Shown here: piece by piece, positions 34,217-43,580 of the stretch
Layout of the letters: each line of letters begins with the position of its first letter
Numbering within the stretch: position 1 is the stretch's first letter
Assembly (NCBI RefSeq): GCF_902810445.1
Contig: NZ_LR778175.1
Location: 248,001-312,000, forward strand
DNA length: 64,000 nucleotides
Reading direction: 5' to 3'
Source: Candidatus Nitrosacidococcus tergens
GTDB taxonomy: Bacteria; Pseudomonadota; Gammaproteobacteria; Nitrosococcales; Nitrosococcaceae
Translations under genes and position numbers: made by a program
Notes under the pieces: generated by a model
Database searches by the model: none
What the model saw: the letters and a program-made list of their open reading frames with translations, nothing else
What the model was told of the DNA's origin: nothing

Positions 34217-35986
34217 CTAAGAAGCCCCAGCCCCACAAAAAGCAATCCCAGCATCGATCCACCCCTCGTCAAACAGAGGTTCAAGTATCGAACGATCGGA
34301 TACATAACGAAAACCAGATTCTTTGCCTTGAGCAGGACCATTATTATAGGCATAGTATATCGGACTATAAGAATCAGGACAGGATTGAACCCCATCGCTC
34401 ACTTGAGTAGGAATTGCCATAAAGGGATACTTCTCAAAATTCCATCGAGGAATATTATCTGGAGTTTGGGCTTGTAGATCTAAGAGCTGATTACATTCAC
34501 TCGGAGAAATAGTCCAATAATGACTATTAGGTCCGGGGTTAAGTGAGCCATAAAACTGACACACGTAAGCCCCGACACTACTGCTCTGTACATTCCACGC
34601 AGTAAAGCTCTGTCCGGTAGGTGACCAGCCCGCTCCTGCTGCCCCCGATGCTCCCATCGCCTCTGGATCGGTAGTCATAAAGTATTGATCAATATTGGGG
34701 TTATAAAATTCGGTGACGGTGACAGCCTGACTATGATCAAAAGTAGTCCCTGCTTGAAGGGCATTAAATAGATCCGTGCGTAAGGCACTAGCCGTAGTGG
34801 GTAATCCTTCAGGCACTGCTTGTCCTTGTCCAAAACAATCCAGATCGGCACAGGTAAAATAACCGGCAGCACTGACCGCAATCAATAAGCCATGGACATT
34901 GGTCACACTATGGGGAATACTCAGTAATCCTTGATTCATTCCTTGCCAATCTCCCAAAGGATCAGTACCAATCATAATGCCGGTATCAGTGCCTGCTACC
35001 ATCATGGGTTTTAAAGGAGGATCTTGCGAGATAAAAGTAAGTCCATGAACGGGCTGAGTTAAGGTGGTAAGATTCCAAGACACACCCCGATCTTGGCTTT
35101 GGTATAAGCCTTGATTGGATAGGGCGTAGGCAGTTTGAGAACTATTAGGATCTAATACCACTCGTACTGTGTTTTCAGGAAAACTGCCATTGTCCACAGA
35201 AGTCCAAGTAGCTCCTAGGTCGGTGGATTCCCAAAGTCCCGAAGGCTTATTACCAAATTCTGAAACATTAGCCCATAGTCCGGTACCTTCTGGATTAGCT
35301 AGTAAATTATAGCGATCATCACCAATCCGGAAATTAGTGTCATCATCAATTTGTGCTTTTACTCCTTGCCAAGTTTGTCCTTCATCGGTGCTGGAATAAA
35401 TACTTTGTATTCCTATTCTCATCCCACCTACAAGTAGGGTATTGCCAAGACGTACCGGAGGACCAGTAAAAGTATAGAGGGTAGTGTCCACATTGGCTGG
35501 GTTGGAGGTGTTGATGTCAAATAAAAGGGTAGTATCAATATATTTACCTTCTGAGGAATAACGTCTTGCTCCACCAGAAGAAAAATCTAATATATCCCCA
35601 TTTTTTGCTTCAATAAAATCGTAATCAGATGCCTTAAGGTCAGTTAGAAAAAAATTCTCATCAGTAAGTTGTTGAGCAGGAATTAAAATATCGGGGACAG
35701 TCTTGGGAGAATGAATAACAAATACCCCTTGGGGATGAAAATTATAACTCTCTTGTGTAAAAATATTAGAGTAGTTTAACCAAGTATTTTGAGAGCTTAT
35801 GAAAGGTACCAAGGCAGGATTTAACAGTTCTAGTAGTCCTTGAGAGCCAATATACACTTGCGGATAAATACAAGAGTCTTGCTCTGGGCATAGCTGATGC
35901 CATTGGGCGGCTTGAGTAGTGAATACAGAAAATAAACTACTAAATACAATGCTTAGGGCTAGGATAAATTTATTAAACTTAGTCAT
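34217..35986 (-). CDS. Secreted Asp-box protein with C-terminal DUF5648-like domain
   Basis: About 589-aa exported protein. The ATG at 35986 (residue 5 of the longer frame) fits the signal peptide MTKFNKFILALSIVFSSLFS, cleavage near TQA-AQ. The central region holds three Asp-box (BNR) motifs: SSTDEGQTW, ESTDLGATW and QSQDRGVSW, which usually sit on turns of a beta-propeller (sialidase/VPS10-like). The last 180 residues (VTEFYNPNIDQYFMTTDPEA and CQFYGSLNPGPNSHYWT) resemble DUF5648 repeats common at the ends of secreted proteins. Carbohydrate or protein binding is plausible; catalysis is not shown. It follows the 35989 gene almost without a gap. Confidence 0.8.
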   Translation of the reverse strand: MTKFNKFILALSIVFSSLFSVFTTQAAQWHQLCPEQDSCIYPQVYIGSQGLLELLNPALVPFISSQNTWLNYSNIFTQESYNFHPQGVFVIHSPKTVPDILIPAQQLTDENFFLTDLKASDYDFIEAKNGDILDFSSGGARRYSSEGKYIDTTLLFDINTSNPANVDTTLYTFTGPPVRLGNTLLVGGMRIGIQSIYSSTDEGQTWQGVKAQIDDDTNFRIGDDRYNLLANPEGTGLWANVSEFGNKPSGLWESTDLGATWTSVDNGSFPENTVRVVLDPNSSQTAYALSNQGLYQSQDRGVSWNLTTLTQPVHGLTFISQDPPLKPMMVAGTDTGIMIGTDPLGDWQGMNQGLLSIPHSVTNVHGLLIAVSAAGYFTCADLDCFGQGQAVPEGLPTTASALRTDLFNALQAGTTFDHSQAVTVTEFYNPNIDQYFMTTDPEAMGASGAAGAGWSPTGQSFTAWNVQSSSVGAYVCQFYGSLNPGPNSHYWTISPSECNQLLDLQAQTPDNIPRWNFEKYPFMAIPTQVSDGVQSCPDSYSPIYYAYNNGPAQGKESGFRYVSDRSILEPLFDEGWIDAGIAFCGAGAS

Positions 35987-35988
35987 GA

Positions 35989-36993
35989 TTAAAACCATCC
36001 ATAACTTAAATTTCTAATATAAATGGTCCAATCATTGCCTCCATCTATTGATCCAATGAATAGGCCTTGAGCAGTAGAATCCAGATTTGATGTTCCTTGT
36101 GGTTTTGGCCAAGTTTGACTAAGTACATTTAAAGTTTTCCAAGGGGTAACTACAGTTGGATTACCCTCATTTACTGGATATTGCTCAACTTGATAGCTGA
36201 CCCATTTACCTGTACTGGCTTGGATACTCATACGATAACGAGGTTGAGGGTTGGCAGAAGTACCGCCTGAATGCAATTCGGCACCGCAGCTATTAGGACC
36301 ATTATAGGTCATACTTTGCCAAGTATTTCTTTGTTCTCCAGGCTGAATAGGTGGACTTCCTATAGGTTGAGGAAGTTGTAACCAGCCTTCAATTTGGGTG
36401 GTATAAATCATGTTTGTTCCACATCCATGCAAAAGATCTTGTGAGTTATTTCCAAAGAAAGCTCCCCAGCCATGAAGGATTTGTTTAAAGAAAGGCACAA
36501 TAATGTTGTGGGTTGCTTGCCCTTCGTAATTTGGACTAGTATAAAAATCAAACCCAACCCATTGAGTACTTACAGTATTAGAAGCGGTCGTTGTAAGGCA
36601 ATAATAATTACCAATGACTTGCCCTTGATTATCTGCAGTAATATCAAAATTTGCAGGCATAGAGCATAAATTATTAGGTGGGTAAACATTATCAGTTTTT
36701 AAGCTACCATCGTTATTAATTAATTTTTCTTCACTCTGCAAAGGCAGTATGCCAATTTGAAACCCAGCAGCTTTTAATTTATCAAGGTCGGCTTGATCTA
36801 TATTAGCTTGGATTACATCGTAGGTATTATTTTTAGGGTCAAAATCTAGCTTAATTCTAAAAAATTGTCCTGATTCGCTTTGTTGAATATAAATAGTTGG
36901 TTTGGAGTCTATATTTTCGTCAAAGGCGTAGATGTATGGGGAAGCAGCTATCAGCATTCCAATGACGAAGAGAGTGTACCTAGAAAACATCAT
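35989..36993 (-). CDS. Secreted protein of unknown function
   Basis: 334-aa exported protein with a signal peptide (about residues 1-24, cleavage near IYA-FD). The N-terminal third is acidic (IKLDFDPKNNTYDV). The rest is Trp/Gly/Pro-rich and contains segments such as GWGAFFGNNSQDLLHGCG, TWQSMTYNGPNSCGAELHSGG and the closing GGNDWTIYIRNLSYGW. This gives the look of a jelly-roll or lectin-like fold, but I do not recognise a family. It is the first gene of a two-gene unit with the Asp-box protein, separated by 2 bp if that gene starts at 35986. A GGAGATAAAT ribosome site precedes the ATG. Confidence 0.75.
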   Translation of the reverse strand: MMFSRYTLFVIGMLIAASPYIYAFDENIDSKPTIYIQQSESGQFFRIKLDFDPKNNTYDVIQANIDQADLDKLKAAGFQIGILPLQSEEKLINNDGSLKTDNVYPPNNLCSMPANFDITADNQGQVIGNYYCLTTTASNTVSTQWVGFDFYTSPNYEGQATHNIIVPFFKQILHGWGAFFGNNSQDLLHGCGTNMIYTTQIEGWLQLPQPIGSPPIQPGEQRNTWQSMTYNGPNSCGAELHSGGTSANPQPRYRMSIQASTGKWVSYQVEQYPVNEGNPTVVTPWKTLNVLSQTWPKPQGTSNLDSTAQGLFIGSIDGGNDWTIYIRNLSYGWF

Positions 36994-37119
36994 TTTATTT
37001 ATCTCCGGAGTAAATGATTGGTTTCTAGGCTATTTTAGCAGTTTTTAAAAAAATTAAATCTTTTAAATATGGTACAAAATATTTATATTGCAAGAAATAA
37101 TTCTAGTTATTTTTTTAAA

Positions 37120-38418
37120 TTAAGGAATAAGCAAAGTATCTCCTCGATTAATAAAATCCCCCTTAATGCCATTGGCTAATCGAAGTTCATTTAAGCTCAC
37201 TTCATAGCGCTGAGCTAGTCCTGACAGGGTATCTCCGGGGGCAATCACGTGTTGGCGTTGCACAAGAAGAGTCTTGGGTAAAGGATTATGATAAAAATAG
37301 GCACGAATCCCATTCATAACAGCTTGAGCGATTTGTGATTGTTGATTTGGATTATTGAGCTTTCTCTCCTCTGTGGGATTAGAAATAAATGCAGTTTCCA
37401 CCAGTAGAGAGGGAATATCTGGAGATTTAAGTACTGCAAATCCTGCGTGTTGTACCGTTGTGTTGTGGACAGCACCTACTTTTTGTAACTGTCTGAGAAT
37501 ATCGCTTGCTGCTTTTAAACTCGCTTGTCTGGCAGAAGTTTGGGATAAATCTAGTAAAATTTGTGCTACTGAATTATCTTTACCCTTGATTTGAACTCCA
37601 CCAATGAGATCGGATTCATTTTCTTTTTGTGCTAGATAGCGAGCAGCTGCACTACTAGCACCTTGATCTGAAAGGGTAAACACCGAGGCACCTTGGGCTC
37701 TAGGATGCAGAAAAGCATCGGCATGGATGGAGATAAATAAATTAGCTTTGGCTTGTCGTGCCTTTTTAATTCGATCATATAACCCCACGTAATAGTCACT
37801 ATTTCTAATCATGATGGGTTCCATTCCCGGTTCTTTAGCGACTAACTGAGCGAGTTTTTTAGCAATTGCCAATACAATGTCTTTTTCTCTACTTCCTTTT
37901 ATGCCAATTGCTCCCGGATCTTCTCCTCCATGACCTGCATCAATAGCAATGAGTATGGGTTGTATCGTTGTGGAGGCTTTAAGGGTTTTTGGTTGTGTTA
38001 TTACTTTTTTATAACCGGTTTGGCTGAGATCAACTACTAATCGATAGCCTAAATTTTTATAAGGTTTAAGTAAGTAACTGCTGTATGTAGCTGCTTGGTT
38101 TAAATCAAGGACAATACGCAAAATACCATTATTCTTTCTATCACTTCGTACCCCATAAACCAAGCCGTTATCAAAATCGTTTTGAGGTAGGGGGCGTTTT
38201 AAGTAAGTATCTGCAATATCAATTACTACCCGATCTGGTTGGGTCAAAGCGAACATTCGATATTCAGCGGTGGTATTTAAATCAAAAACCAGCCTCGTTT
38301 TTTCTGTGGCAGACCATACACGCATTCCTTCTACTTCAGTGGCAGAAAATGCTATAGAAGTAGTTGTTAAAAATAACGTAAATAGCCAGCCTATTTTTTT
38401 AAGCAAAAATTTAGCCAT
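37120..38418 (-). CDS. amiC: N-acetylmuramoyl-L-alanine amidase (AmiC type)
   Basis: 432-aa periplasmic amidase that splits daughter-cell peptidoglycan. The signal peptide (about 1-25) is of Sec type. An AMIN domain follows (about 28-125; RLVFDLNTTAEYR, RVVIDIADTYL), then an Amidase_3 catalytic domain (about 152-370). The latter carries zinc motifs AIDAGHGGEDPGAIG, SIHADAFLHP and the catalytic ETAFISNPTEE. A C-terminal LysM (about 385-431; HVIAPGDTLSGLAQRYEVS) binds the wall. The AMIN-amidase-LysM layout resembles AmiB and its relatives. It is last in the nnrDE-tsaE-amiC cluster. Confidence 0.95.
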   Translation of the reverse strand: MAKFLLKKIGWLFTLFLTTTSIAFSATEVEGMRVWSATEKTRLVFDLNTTAEYRMFALTQPDRVVIDIADTYLKRPLPQNDFDNGLVYGVRSDRKNNGILRIVLDLNQAATYSSYLLKPYKNLGYRLVVDLSQTGYKKVITQPKTLKASTTIQPILIAIDAGHGGEDPGAIGIKGSREKDIVLAIAKKLAQLVAKEPGMEPIMIRNSDYYVGLYDRIKKARQAKANLFISIHADAFLHPRAQGASVFTLSDQGASSAAARYLAQKENESDLIGGVQIKGKDNSVAQILLDLSQTSARQASLKAASDILRQLQKVGAVHNTTVQHAGFAVLKSPDIPSLLVETAFISNPTEERKLNNPNQQSQIAQAVMNGIRAYFYHNPLPKTLLVQRQHVIAPGDTLSGLAQRYEVSLNELRLANGIKGDFINRGDTLLIP

Positions 38419-38530
38419 TGGAGTTTTAGGATAGCCTTTAAAATTATCGAAGGTTAATCAAAAAAACCAAAACTAATATTCATTATTTTTTATATAGATA
38501 GATTGTTTTATTATTTTAATTTATTAAGTT

Positions 38531-39007
38531 TTAGCAGTGTACCATACCGTCTAATAAAATACTTCCTTTGATTGTATTTATCTGTAAGGAAGCTGATCTG
38601 CCTTCTGTTTTTGTATATGCTAAGTGTATTTGAAGATCAGGAGGAGGAATTTGATCATAGGCATATTCTGGCCATTCAATTAAACAAATGGCTTGTTGGT
38701 TAAAATAATCCTCAATACCGATAAATTCTAATTCTCCCGGATTAGAGAGGCGATAGAAATCAAAATGATGTACATTTAAATCATGATTTAAGAGGTAGGA
38801 TTCAACAAGAGCGTAAGTAGGGCTTTTTACAATCCCTTCATATCCTAGAGCAGTTAAAAAACCACGAGTTAATGTGGTTTTTCCTGCTCCTAAATCACCA
38901 ATCAGAAAAATAATTAAGCCTCCTTTTTTTGTTTTACACTGTGCTGCAAGATTTCCTCCTAGATTTAGGGTATCTTGCTCAGTCGCTAGATTGATAGTGA
39001 GATTCAT
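38531..39007 (-). CDS. tsaE: tRNA t6A synthesis ATPase TsaE
   Basis: 158-aa P-loop ATPase of the TsaBDE complex, which makes threonylcarbamoyl-adenosine at position 37 of ANN-decoding tRNAs. Walker A is GDLGAGKTTLTRG (about 37-49), and SPTYALVESY and HFDFYRL are TsaE marks. Length is standard. Its start overlaps the end of nnrDE by 29 bp. Confidence 0.95.
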   Translation of the reverse strand: MNLTINLATEQDTLNLGGNLAAQCKTKKGGLIIFLIGDLGAGKTTLTRGFLTALGYEGIVKSPTYALVESYLLNHDLNVHHFDFYRLSNPGELEFIGIEDYFNQQAICLIEWPEYAYDQIPPPDLQIHLAYTKTEGRSASLQINTIKGSILLDGMVHC

Positions 39008-40499
39008 CCATTATTTTTAAGTTAACTAAGTGTTGTAAATAGGGCATAAGATCGCCTGCCATTAGTCCTCGCTCCCCATGAGTTTGTGCTACTTGATCCC
39101 CAGCCGTACCATGGAGCAATACGCCTAAACGCGCTGCTTCTATCAAGGTTAATCCTTGAGCAAGCAATCCGCCAATTACCCCGGAGAGCACATCTCCCAT
39201 ACCCCCTGTCGCCATTCCGGGATTACCTGCAGTAGATAACCCTAAGGGTTGATTTTCTTCACAGACTAACGTGCCATTTCCTTTAAGAATGCTTACACCT
39301 CCGTAGCGTTGCTGTAAGGTGCGAACTGCAGTAAATCTATCTTGCTGGATTTCCAGAGTACTTTTACTTAATAACCGTCCTGCCTCGCCGGGATGAGGAG
39401 TAATCACCCAATGACTGTGTTTTACAGGGTTTTTAGCAAGTAAATTTAAAGCATCTGCATCAATGATTAAAGGGCGAGAAGCGGCATTTAAAACTTCGTG
39501 AAGCATCATTTGGGACCAAGCACTTTGACCTAATCCTGGACCGATAACAATAACAGTAGCTTTGTCTAGCAGGGGTTTTAATTGTTCTTTATTTTCTACC
39601 CCATGGCACATAAGTTCAGGGCGAGTTAAATTAAGCAAGGTAGCATGGGATTTACGAGTAGCAATACTCACTAAACCTGCACCCACTCGGTAGGCAGCTT
39701 CTCCTGCCATGCGTACTGCACCAGACATACCCTCTTCACCACCAATAATGAGAACATGACCATAGGAACTCTTATATCCAGAAAGTATGCGAGATGGAAG
39801 AATGGGTAATTCTTTTCGAAAATTTAAGCGGTATACTTTAGGTGTGATGCTTTTATAGGTGCTATCTGGTAGTTGTAAGGAATTAAAGCTAATTTTGCCA
39901 CAATAATCGGGTCCTAAATAAGTAAACATACCTTGTTTAAGACCTACAAGACTTACGGTTAAATGAGCTTTTACCGCAACCCCTAATATATTTCCCGTAT
40001 CGCCGCAAAGCCCAGAGGGAATATCTATGGAGAGTACAGGATGACCAGAGTTATTAATTCCATGAATTGCTTCTGCCCAAATTCCAGTAATTTCCCGATT
40101 AATTCCTGTGCCAAAAATGGCATCTACAATGATATCGCTATATTTAAGATATTGGGGATGAAAGGGAAGGATGGGAATTTTCCTATTAATAAAACTTTGC
40201 TTTGCTTGAAGGGCATCTGCATTGAGTTTACTACCATCACCTATTTGGCATAAAATAATGTGAAGTCCTATTTGGTGGGCGAGACGAGCTAATATATAAC
40301 CATCTCCACCATTATTCCCTGATCCACATACCACAACGATTCGCCGTGCGTAAGGCCAATGTTTTCGTAATTGTTTAAGGGCAACAATTCCTGCACGCTC
40401 CATGAGAGTAATGCTAGGAATTTTTAGCTGTTCAATGGCATATTGATCTAATTGGCGTACTTGATGCACCTGATAAAGAGCAAAGGGTAAAAATTCCAT
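38979..40499 (-). CDS. nnrDE: Bifunctional NAD(P)HX epimerase/dehydratase
   Basis: 506-aa two-domain repair enzyme for hydrated nicotinamide cofactors. The N-terminal YjeF epimerase domain (about 1-215) has CGSGNNGGDGYILAR and IVDAIFGTGINREI. The C-terminal ribokinase-like ADP-dependent dehydratase (about 230-500) has IGGEEGMSGAVRMAGEAAYRVGAGLV, WVITPHPGEAGRLL and GNPGMATGGMGDVLSG. It heads the nnrDE-tsaE-amiC unit. Confidence 0.95.
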   Translation of the reverse strand: MEFLPFALYQVHQVRQLDQYAIEQLKIPSITLMERAGIVALKQLRKHWPYARRIVVVCGSGNNGGDGYILARLAHQIGLHIILCQIGDGSKLNADALQAKQSFINRKIPILPFHPQYLKYSDIIVDAIFGTGINREITGIWAEAIHGINNSGHPVLSIDIPSGLCGDTGNILGVAVKAHLTVSLVGLKQGMFTYLGPDYCGKISFNSLQLPDSTYKSITPKVYRLNFRKELPILPSRILSGYKSSYGHVLIIGGEEGMSGAVRMAGEAAYRVGAGLVSIATRKSHATLLNLTRPELMCHGVENKEQLKPLLDKATVIVIGPGLGQSAWSQMMLHEVLNAASRPLIIDADALNLLAKNPVKHSHWVITPHPGEAGRLLSKSTLEIQQDRFTAVRTLQQRYGGVSILKGNGTLVCEENQPLGLSTAGNPGMATGGMGDVLSGVIGGLLAQGLTLIEAARLGVLLHGTAGDQVAQTHGERGLMAGDLMPYLQHLVNLKIMDESHYQSSD

Positions 40500-40697
40500 A
40501 CTTATTTTATTTAAGTAAATTATTGATTTTATTAAATGAATGAGTAATTAAAGTATGTTTAATTTTTGATTATATAATTACCTAAGAAAATCTTGAAATA
40601 AGCTATCTTTGAATTAGCGTTATTTATTTCTGTTGCTGTAGAATGACTAATGACTAAAGTTATCTTTTAATATATTTTTATTATTTCATCAAATCCC

Positions 40698-41555
40698 ATG
40701 AATCATCCAACGCCCTTAATTAGTATTGACGAATTTGCTCAAATTCAAAATAAAGATCAACTTTTGATTGTAGATTGTAGATTTAATCCTGCTGCTCCAG
40801 AGGAGAGCTACCAAAGTTATCTTTCTACCCATATTCCTGGAGCAGTCTATGCGCATTTAAATAATCACCTTTCCGATCTTTCTAGACAAGGAAAAGATCT
40901 ATTAGGGAAACAACCCTTACCAAGTGCTGAACAATGGGCAGCAACTCTAAGTAGCTGGGGTTGGAGTCCAGAGCTTACCGTCATTGCCTATGATGATTCC
41001 GGTGCTATGCTGGCTGCTGCTCGGCTATGGTGGATAATGCACTGGATGAATGTACCAGTACAAATTTTAGATGGAGGATTTTCTGCTTATCAAAGAGCTG
41101 GACACCCCGTTGAGTCAGGAGCGGTTGAGCGTACTCCTACTCAAGTTGCTCCGGTAGCATTTGATTCTAACAAAGCGATCTTTACTCAAGATCTCCGTCA
41201 TGCAGTGGATAATCATCAAGTATGCATTGTTGATGCCCGACCCCAAGATCGGTACTTAGGGAAAAATAATGCAGATCCAGTTCCTGGCCATATTCCTGGT
41301 GCAACGCATCGCTTTGCAGCGGAGAATTTACAAGAGGATAAGCATTTCTGCACATCATCTGATTTACGAGAAGCGTTTATAAAGCTGATTGGAGATCGGG
41401 ATCCAAGTACCGTAGTTCATTCTTGTGGATCAGGCGTGTTTGCTTGCCAAAACCTATTGGCTATGGAAATAGCAGGACTCCATGGATCTAAGCTATATGC
41501 ACCTTCTTGGAGTGGTTGGACTAGCGATCCAGAAAATCCAGTCACCACAGGCTAG
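40698..41555 (+). CDS. sseA: Two-rhodanese-domain sulfurtransferase
   Basis: 285-aa protein with two rhodanese domains (about 1-135 and 150-280), as in 3-mercaptopyruvate and thiosulfate sulfurtransferases. The first is inactive. The active loop HSCGSGVFACQN holds the catalytic cysteine near residue 243; CGSGV is the mercaptopyruvate-type loop. VDARPQDRYLGKNNADPVPGHIPGA is typical of SseA. It is convergent with orn, the two stop codons being separated by a single base. Confidence 0.92.
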   Translation: MNHPTPLISIDEFAQIQNKDQLLIVDCRFNPAAPEESYQSYLSTHIPGAVYAHLNNHLSDLSRQGKDLLGKQPLPSAEQWAATLSSWGWSPELTVIAYDDSGAMLAAARLWWIMHWMNVPVQILDGGFSAYQRAGHPVESGAVERTPTQVAPVAFDSNKAIFTQDLRHAVDNHQVCIVDARPQDRYLGKNNADPVPGHIPGATHRFAAENLQEDKHFCTSSDLREAFIKLIGDRDPSTVVHSCGSGVFACQNLLAMEIAGLHGSKLYAPSWSGWTSDPENPVTTG

Positions 41556-41556
41556 T

Positions 41557-42111
41557 TTAAGGTTCGGGTAATCGAATAAAGTGAGTACGGTAGTAAGCAA
41601 GCTCTTGAATAGATTCATAGATATCAGCTAAAGCAAGATGGGCACTTCCTTTTTTAAATCCCTTAGGGATTTCTGGTGCCCAACGCTTTGCAAGTTCCTT
41701 AATTGTACTCACGTCTAAATTTCGATAATGAAAATAAGATTCTAGTTTTTGCATATAACGGGCTAAAAATCTTCGATCTTGGCAAATGCTATTGCCACAC
41801 ATGGGAGACCTATTAGGTAGGGTATATTCATTAAGAAACGATATGGTTTGCTCCTCTGCCATTTGCTCATTAATCGTGCTATAACGTACCCGATCGGTTA
41901 ATCCAGATTTTCCATGCTGCTTAGTATTCCACTCATCCATTCCGTTTAAAATACTATCTTCTTGATGGACAGCAAATACTGGACCCTCCGCAAGTACATT
42001 AAGATATTTATCGGTAATCACAGTAGCAATCTCTAAAATCACATCTTGTGTGGTATCTAGACCACTCATTTCTAAATCTATCCAGATTAAATTACTTGGA
42101 TCTTGAGCCAT
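41557..42111 (-). CDS. orn: Oligoribonuclease
   Basis: 184-aa DEDDh 3'-5' exonuclease that degrades 2- to 5-nt RNA, including pGpG from c-di-GMP turnover. Motif I is WIDLEMSGLD (about residues 10-19), ILEIATVITD follows, motif II is in GNSICQDRRFLARYM, and motif III has HLALADIYESI. E. coli Orn is 181 aa. Confidence 0.96.
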   Translation of the reverse strand: MAQDPSNLIWIDLEMSGLDTTQDVILEIATVITDKYLNVLAEGPVFAVHQEDSILNGMDEWNTKQHGKSGLTDRVRYSTINEQMAEEQTISFLNEYTLPNRSPMCGNSICQDRRFLARYMQKLESYFHYRNLDVSTIKELAKRWAPEIPKGFKKGSAHLALADIYESIQELAYYRTHFIRLPEP

Positions 42112-42198
42112 GAATCAATTACCCGTAGTAGTATAATAATTGTGTTACATTTTAACAGAAGCCATTTTTTAAATAGACTTAGCTAAAGAATTACTACC

Positions 42199-43452
42199 AT
42201 GACTATCTATAGCTCATTATTTGTTGTCATCATTTGTATTATGTTAGGAGTAGAGTTATGGCTTGCCCGCCGTCAGTTCTATCATGTAGTAAGCTATCGA
42301 GAACAAGTACCCCAGCCTTTTGAAGAGCATATTTCCCTTACAGAACATCAAAAAGCAGCCGATTATACAGTAGCCAAACTTAAACTAGGGATGATTAATG
42401 GGGTTTTAGATGTTTTTATTGTACTGATTTGGACTTTAGGTGGTGGTTTAGAATGGCTGGATCGTTTTTGGCAAGCACGTGGATGGGGAGAAATTTCTAC
42501 AGGTGTTGCAGTGCTAATTAGCTTTGGCTTAATAGGTACTTTAATTGATTTGCCCATCAGTATTTATCGCACCTTTGTTCTTGAGCAAAAGTTTGGTTTC
42601 AACCGAATGACTGCAGCAATATTTCTTCAAGATCTTATCAAGCAAAGCGTATTAATGCTTGCCATTGGTGTACCAGTAGCATTTGGTGCACTCTGGCTTA
42701 TGGGGCATATGGGCGTGCATTGGTGGCTTTATCTTTGGTTAGCTTGGCTTAGTTTTTCTTTACTCATGATGTGGGCATATCCCGCATTTATTGCCCCATT
42801 TTTCAACAAATTTACTCCTTTGGAAGATAAAGAGCTTAGAAGTAGGGTAGAGAATTTACTTACTCGCTGCGGCTTTAAGAGCCAAGGGATTTTTATTATG
42901 GATGGCTCTCGTAGATCGGGGCATGGTAATGCTTATTTTACTGGGTTGGGCAATAATAAACGGATTGTATTTTTCGATACTCTCCTAGAGTCTCTAAGCC
43001 CTGAGCAAATAGAAGCCGTACTTGCTCATGAGTTAGGGCATTTTAAGTGTCGTCATATTATGAAGAATATAGTGGTGATGTCCTTACTTAGCTTGGGAGG
43101 ATTGGCCCTATTAGGCTGGTTAAGTGATCAATCAACTTTTTATCAAAGTTTGGGAGTAAGTCACTCATCTACCTACATGGCACTGGTTTTATTTATGATT
43201 ATTGTGCCTATTTTAAGCTTTTTTCTACATCCCATATTGACTTATATGTCTCGTCGCTATGAATTTGAAGCGGATGCTTTTGCAGCGAAGACTGCAAATA
43301 GCCAAGATTTGGCTCAAGCATTAGTAAAACTCTATAAGGAGAACGCCAATACTCTCACGCCTGATCCGATTCATTCAGCTATTTACGATTCTCATCCACC
43401 GGCACCTATTCGCCTTGCTCATCTGCAAGCATATGAAGTAAAAACCGCTTAA
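42199..43452 (+). CDS. M48 family membrane metalloprotease (Ste24-like)
   Basis: 417-aa integral-membrane zinc protease with several predicted helices. The zinc site HELGHFKCRH (about residues 277-286) and the third ligand in RRYEFEADAFAA (about 354) match the M48 family. The N-terminal region, with LEQKFGFNRMTAAIF, is the CAAX prenyl protease N-domain typical of Ste24-type M48A members rather than the shorter HtpX. Bacterial members are presumed to act in membrane protein quality control. It is separated from ada by a strong terminator. Confidence 0.92.
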   Translation: MTIYSSLFVVIICIMLGVELWLARRQFYHVVSYREQVPQPFEEHISLTEHQKAADYTVAKLKLGMINGVLDVFIVLIWTLGGGLEWLDRFWQARGWGEISTGVAVLISFGLIGTLIDLPISIYRTFVLEQKFGFNRMTAAIFLQDLIKQSVLMLAIGVPVAFGALWLMGHMGVHWWLYLWLAWLSFSLLMMWAYPAFIAPFFNKFTPLEDKELRSRVENLLTRCGFKSQGIFIMDGSRRSGHGNAYFTGLGNNKRIVFFDTLLESLSPEQIEAVLAHELGHFKCRHIMKNIVVMSLLSLGGLALLGWLSDQSTFYQSLGVSHSSTYMALVLFMIIVPILSFFLHPILTYMSRRYEFEADAFAAKTANSQDLAQALVKLYKENANTLTPDPIHSAIYDSHPPAPIRLAHLQAYEVKTA

Positions 43453-43474
43453 TAGATTCCGTCAGAAATATGAT

Positions 43475-43523
43475 AAAAAGAGCGATCTCTCTTAGGCTAG
43501 CAAGCTAGAAAATCGCTCTTTTT
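43475..43523. terminator. Bidirectional terminator
   Basis: 12-bp perfect arms (AAAAAGAGCGAT and its complement) at 43475-43486 and 43512-43523 around a 25-nt loop that itself contains a CTAG-based hairpin. It lies between the convergent M48 and Ada-like genes. Confidence 0.85.
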
Positions 43524-43580
43524 ATTTTCTTAGTAATTTTTTTGTATTTCATTAATATATTTTCATTTATAATAATCGCT

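Noticed and set aside
32193..37119. Insertion sequence or transposon carrying the accessory block
   Set aside because: No transposase gene, terminal inverted repeats or target duplications could be seen at either side.
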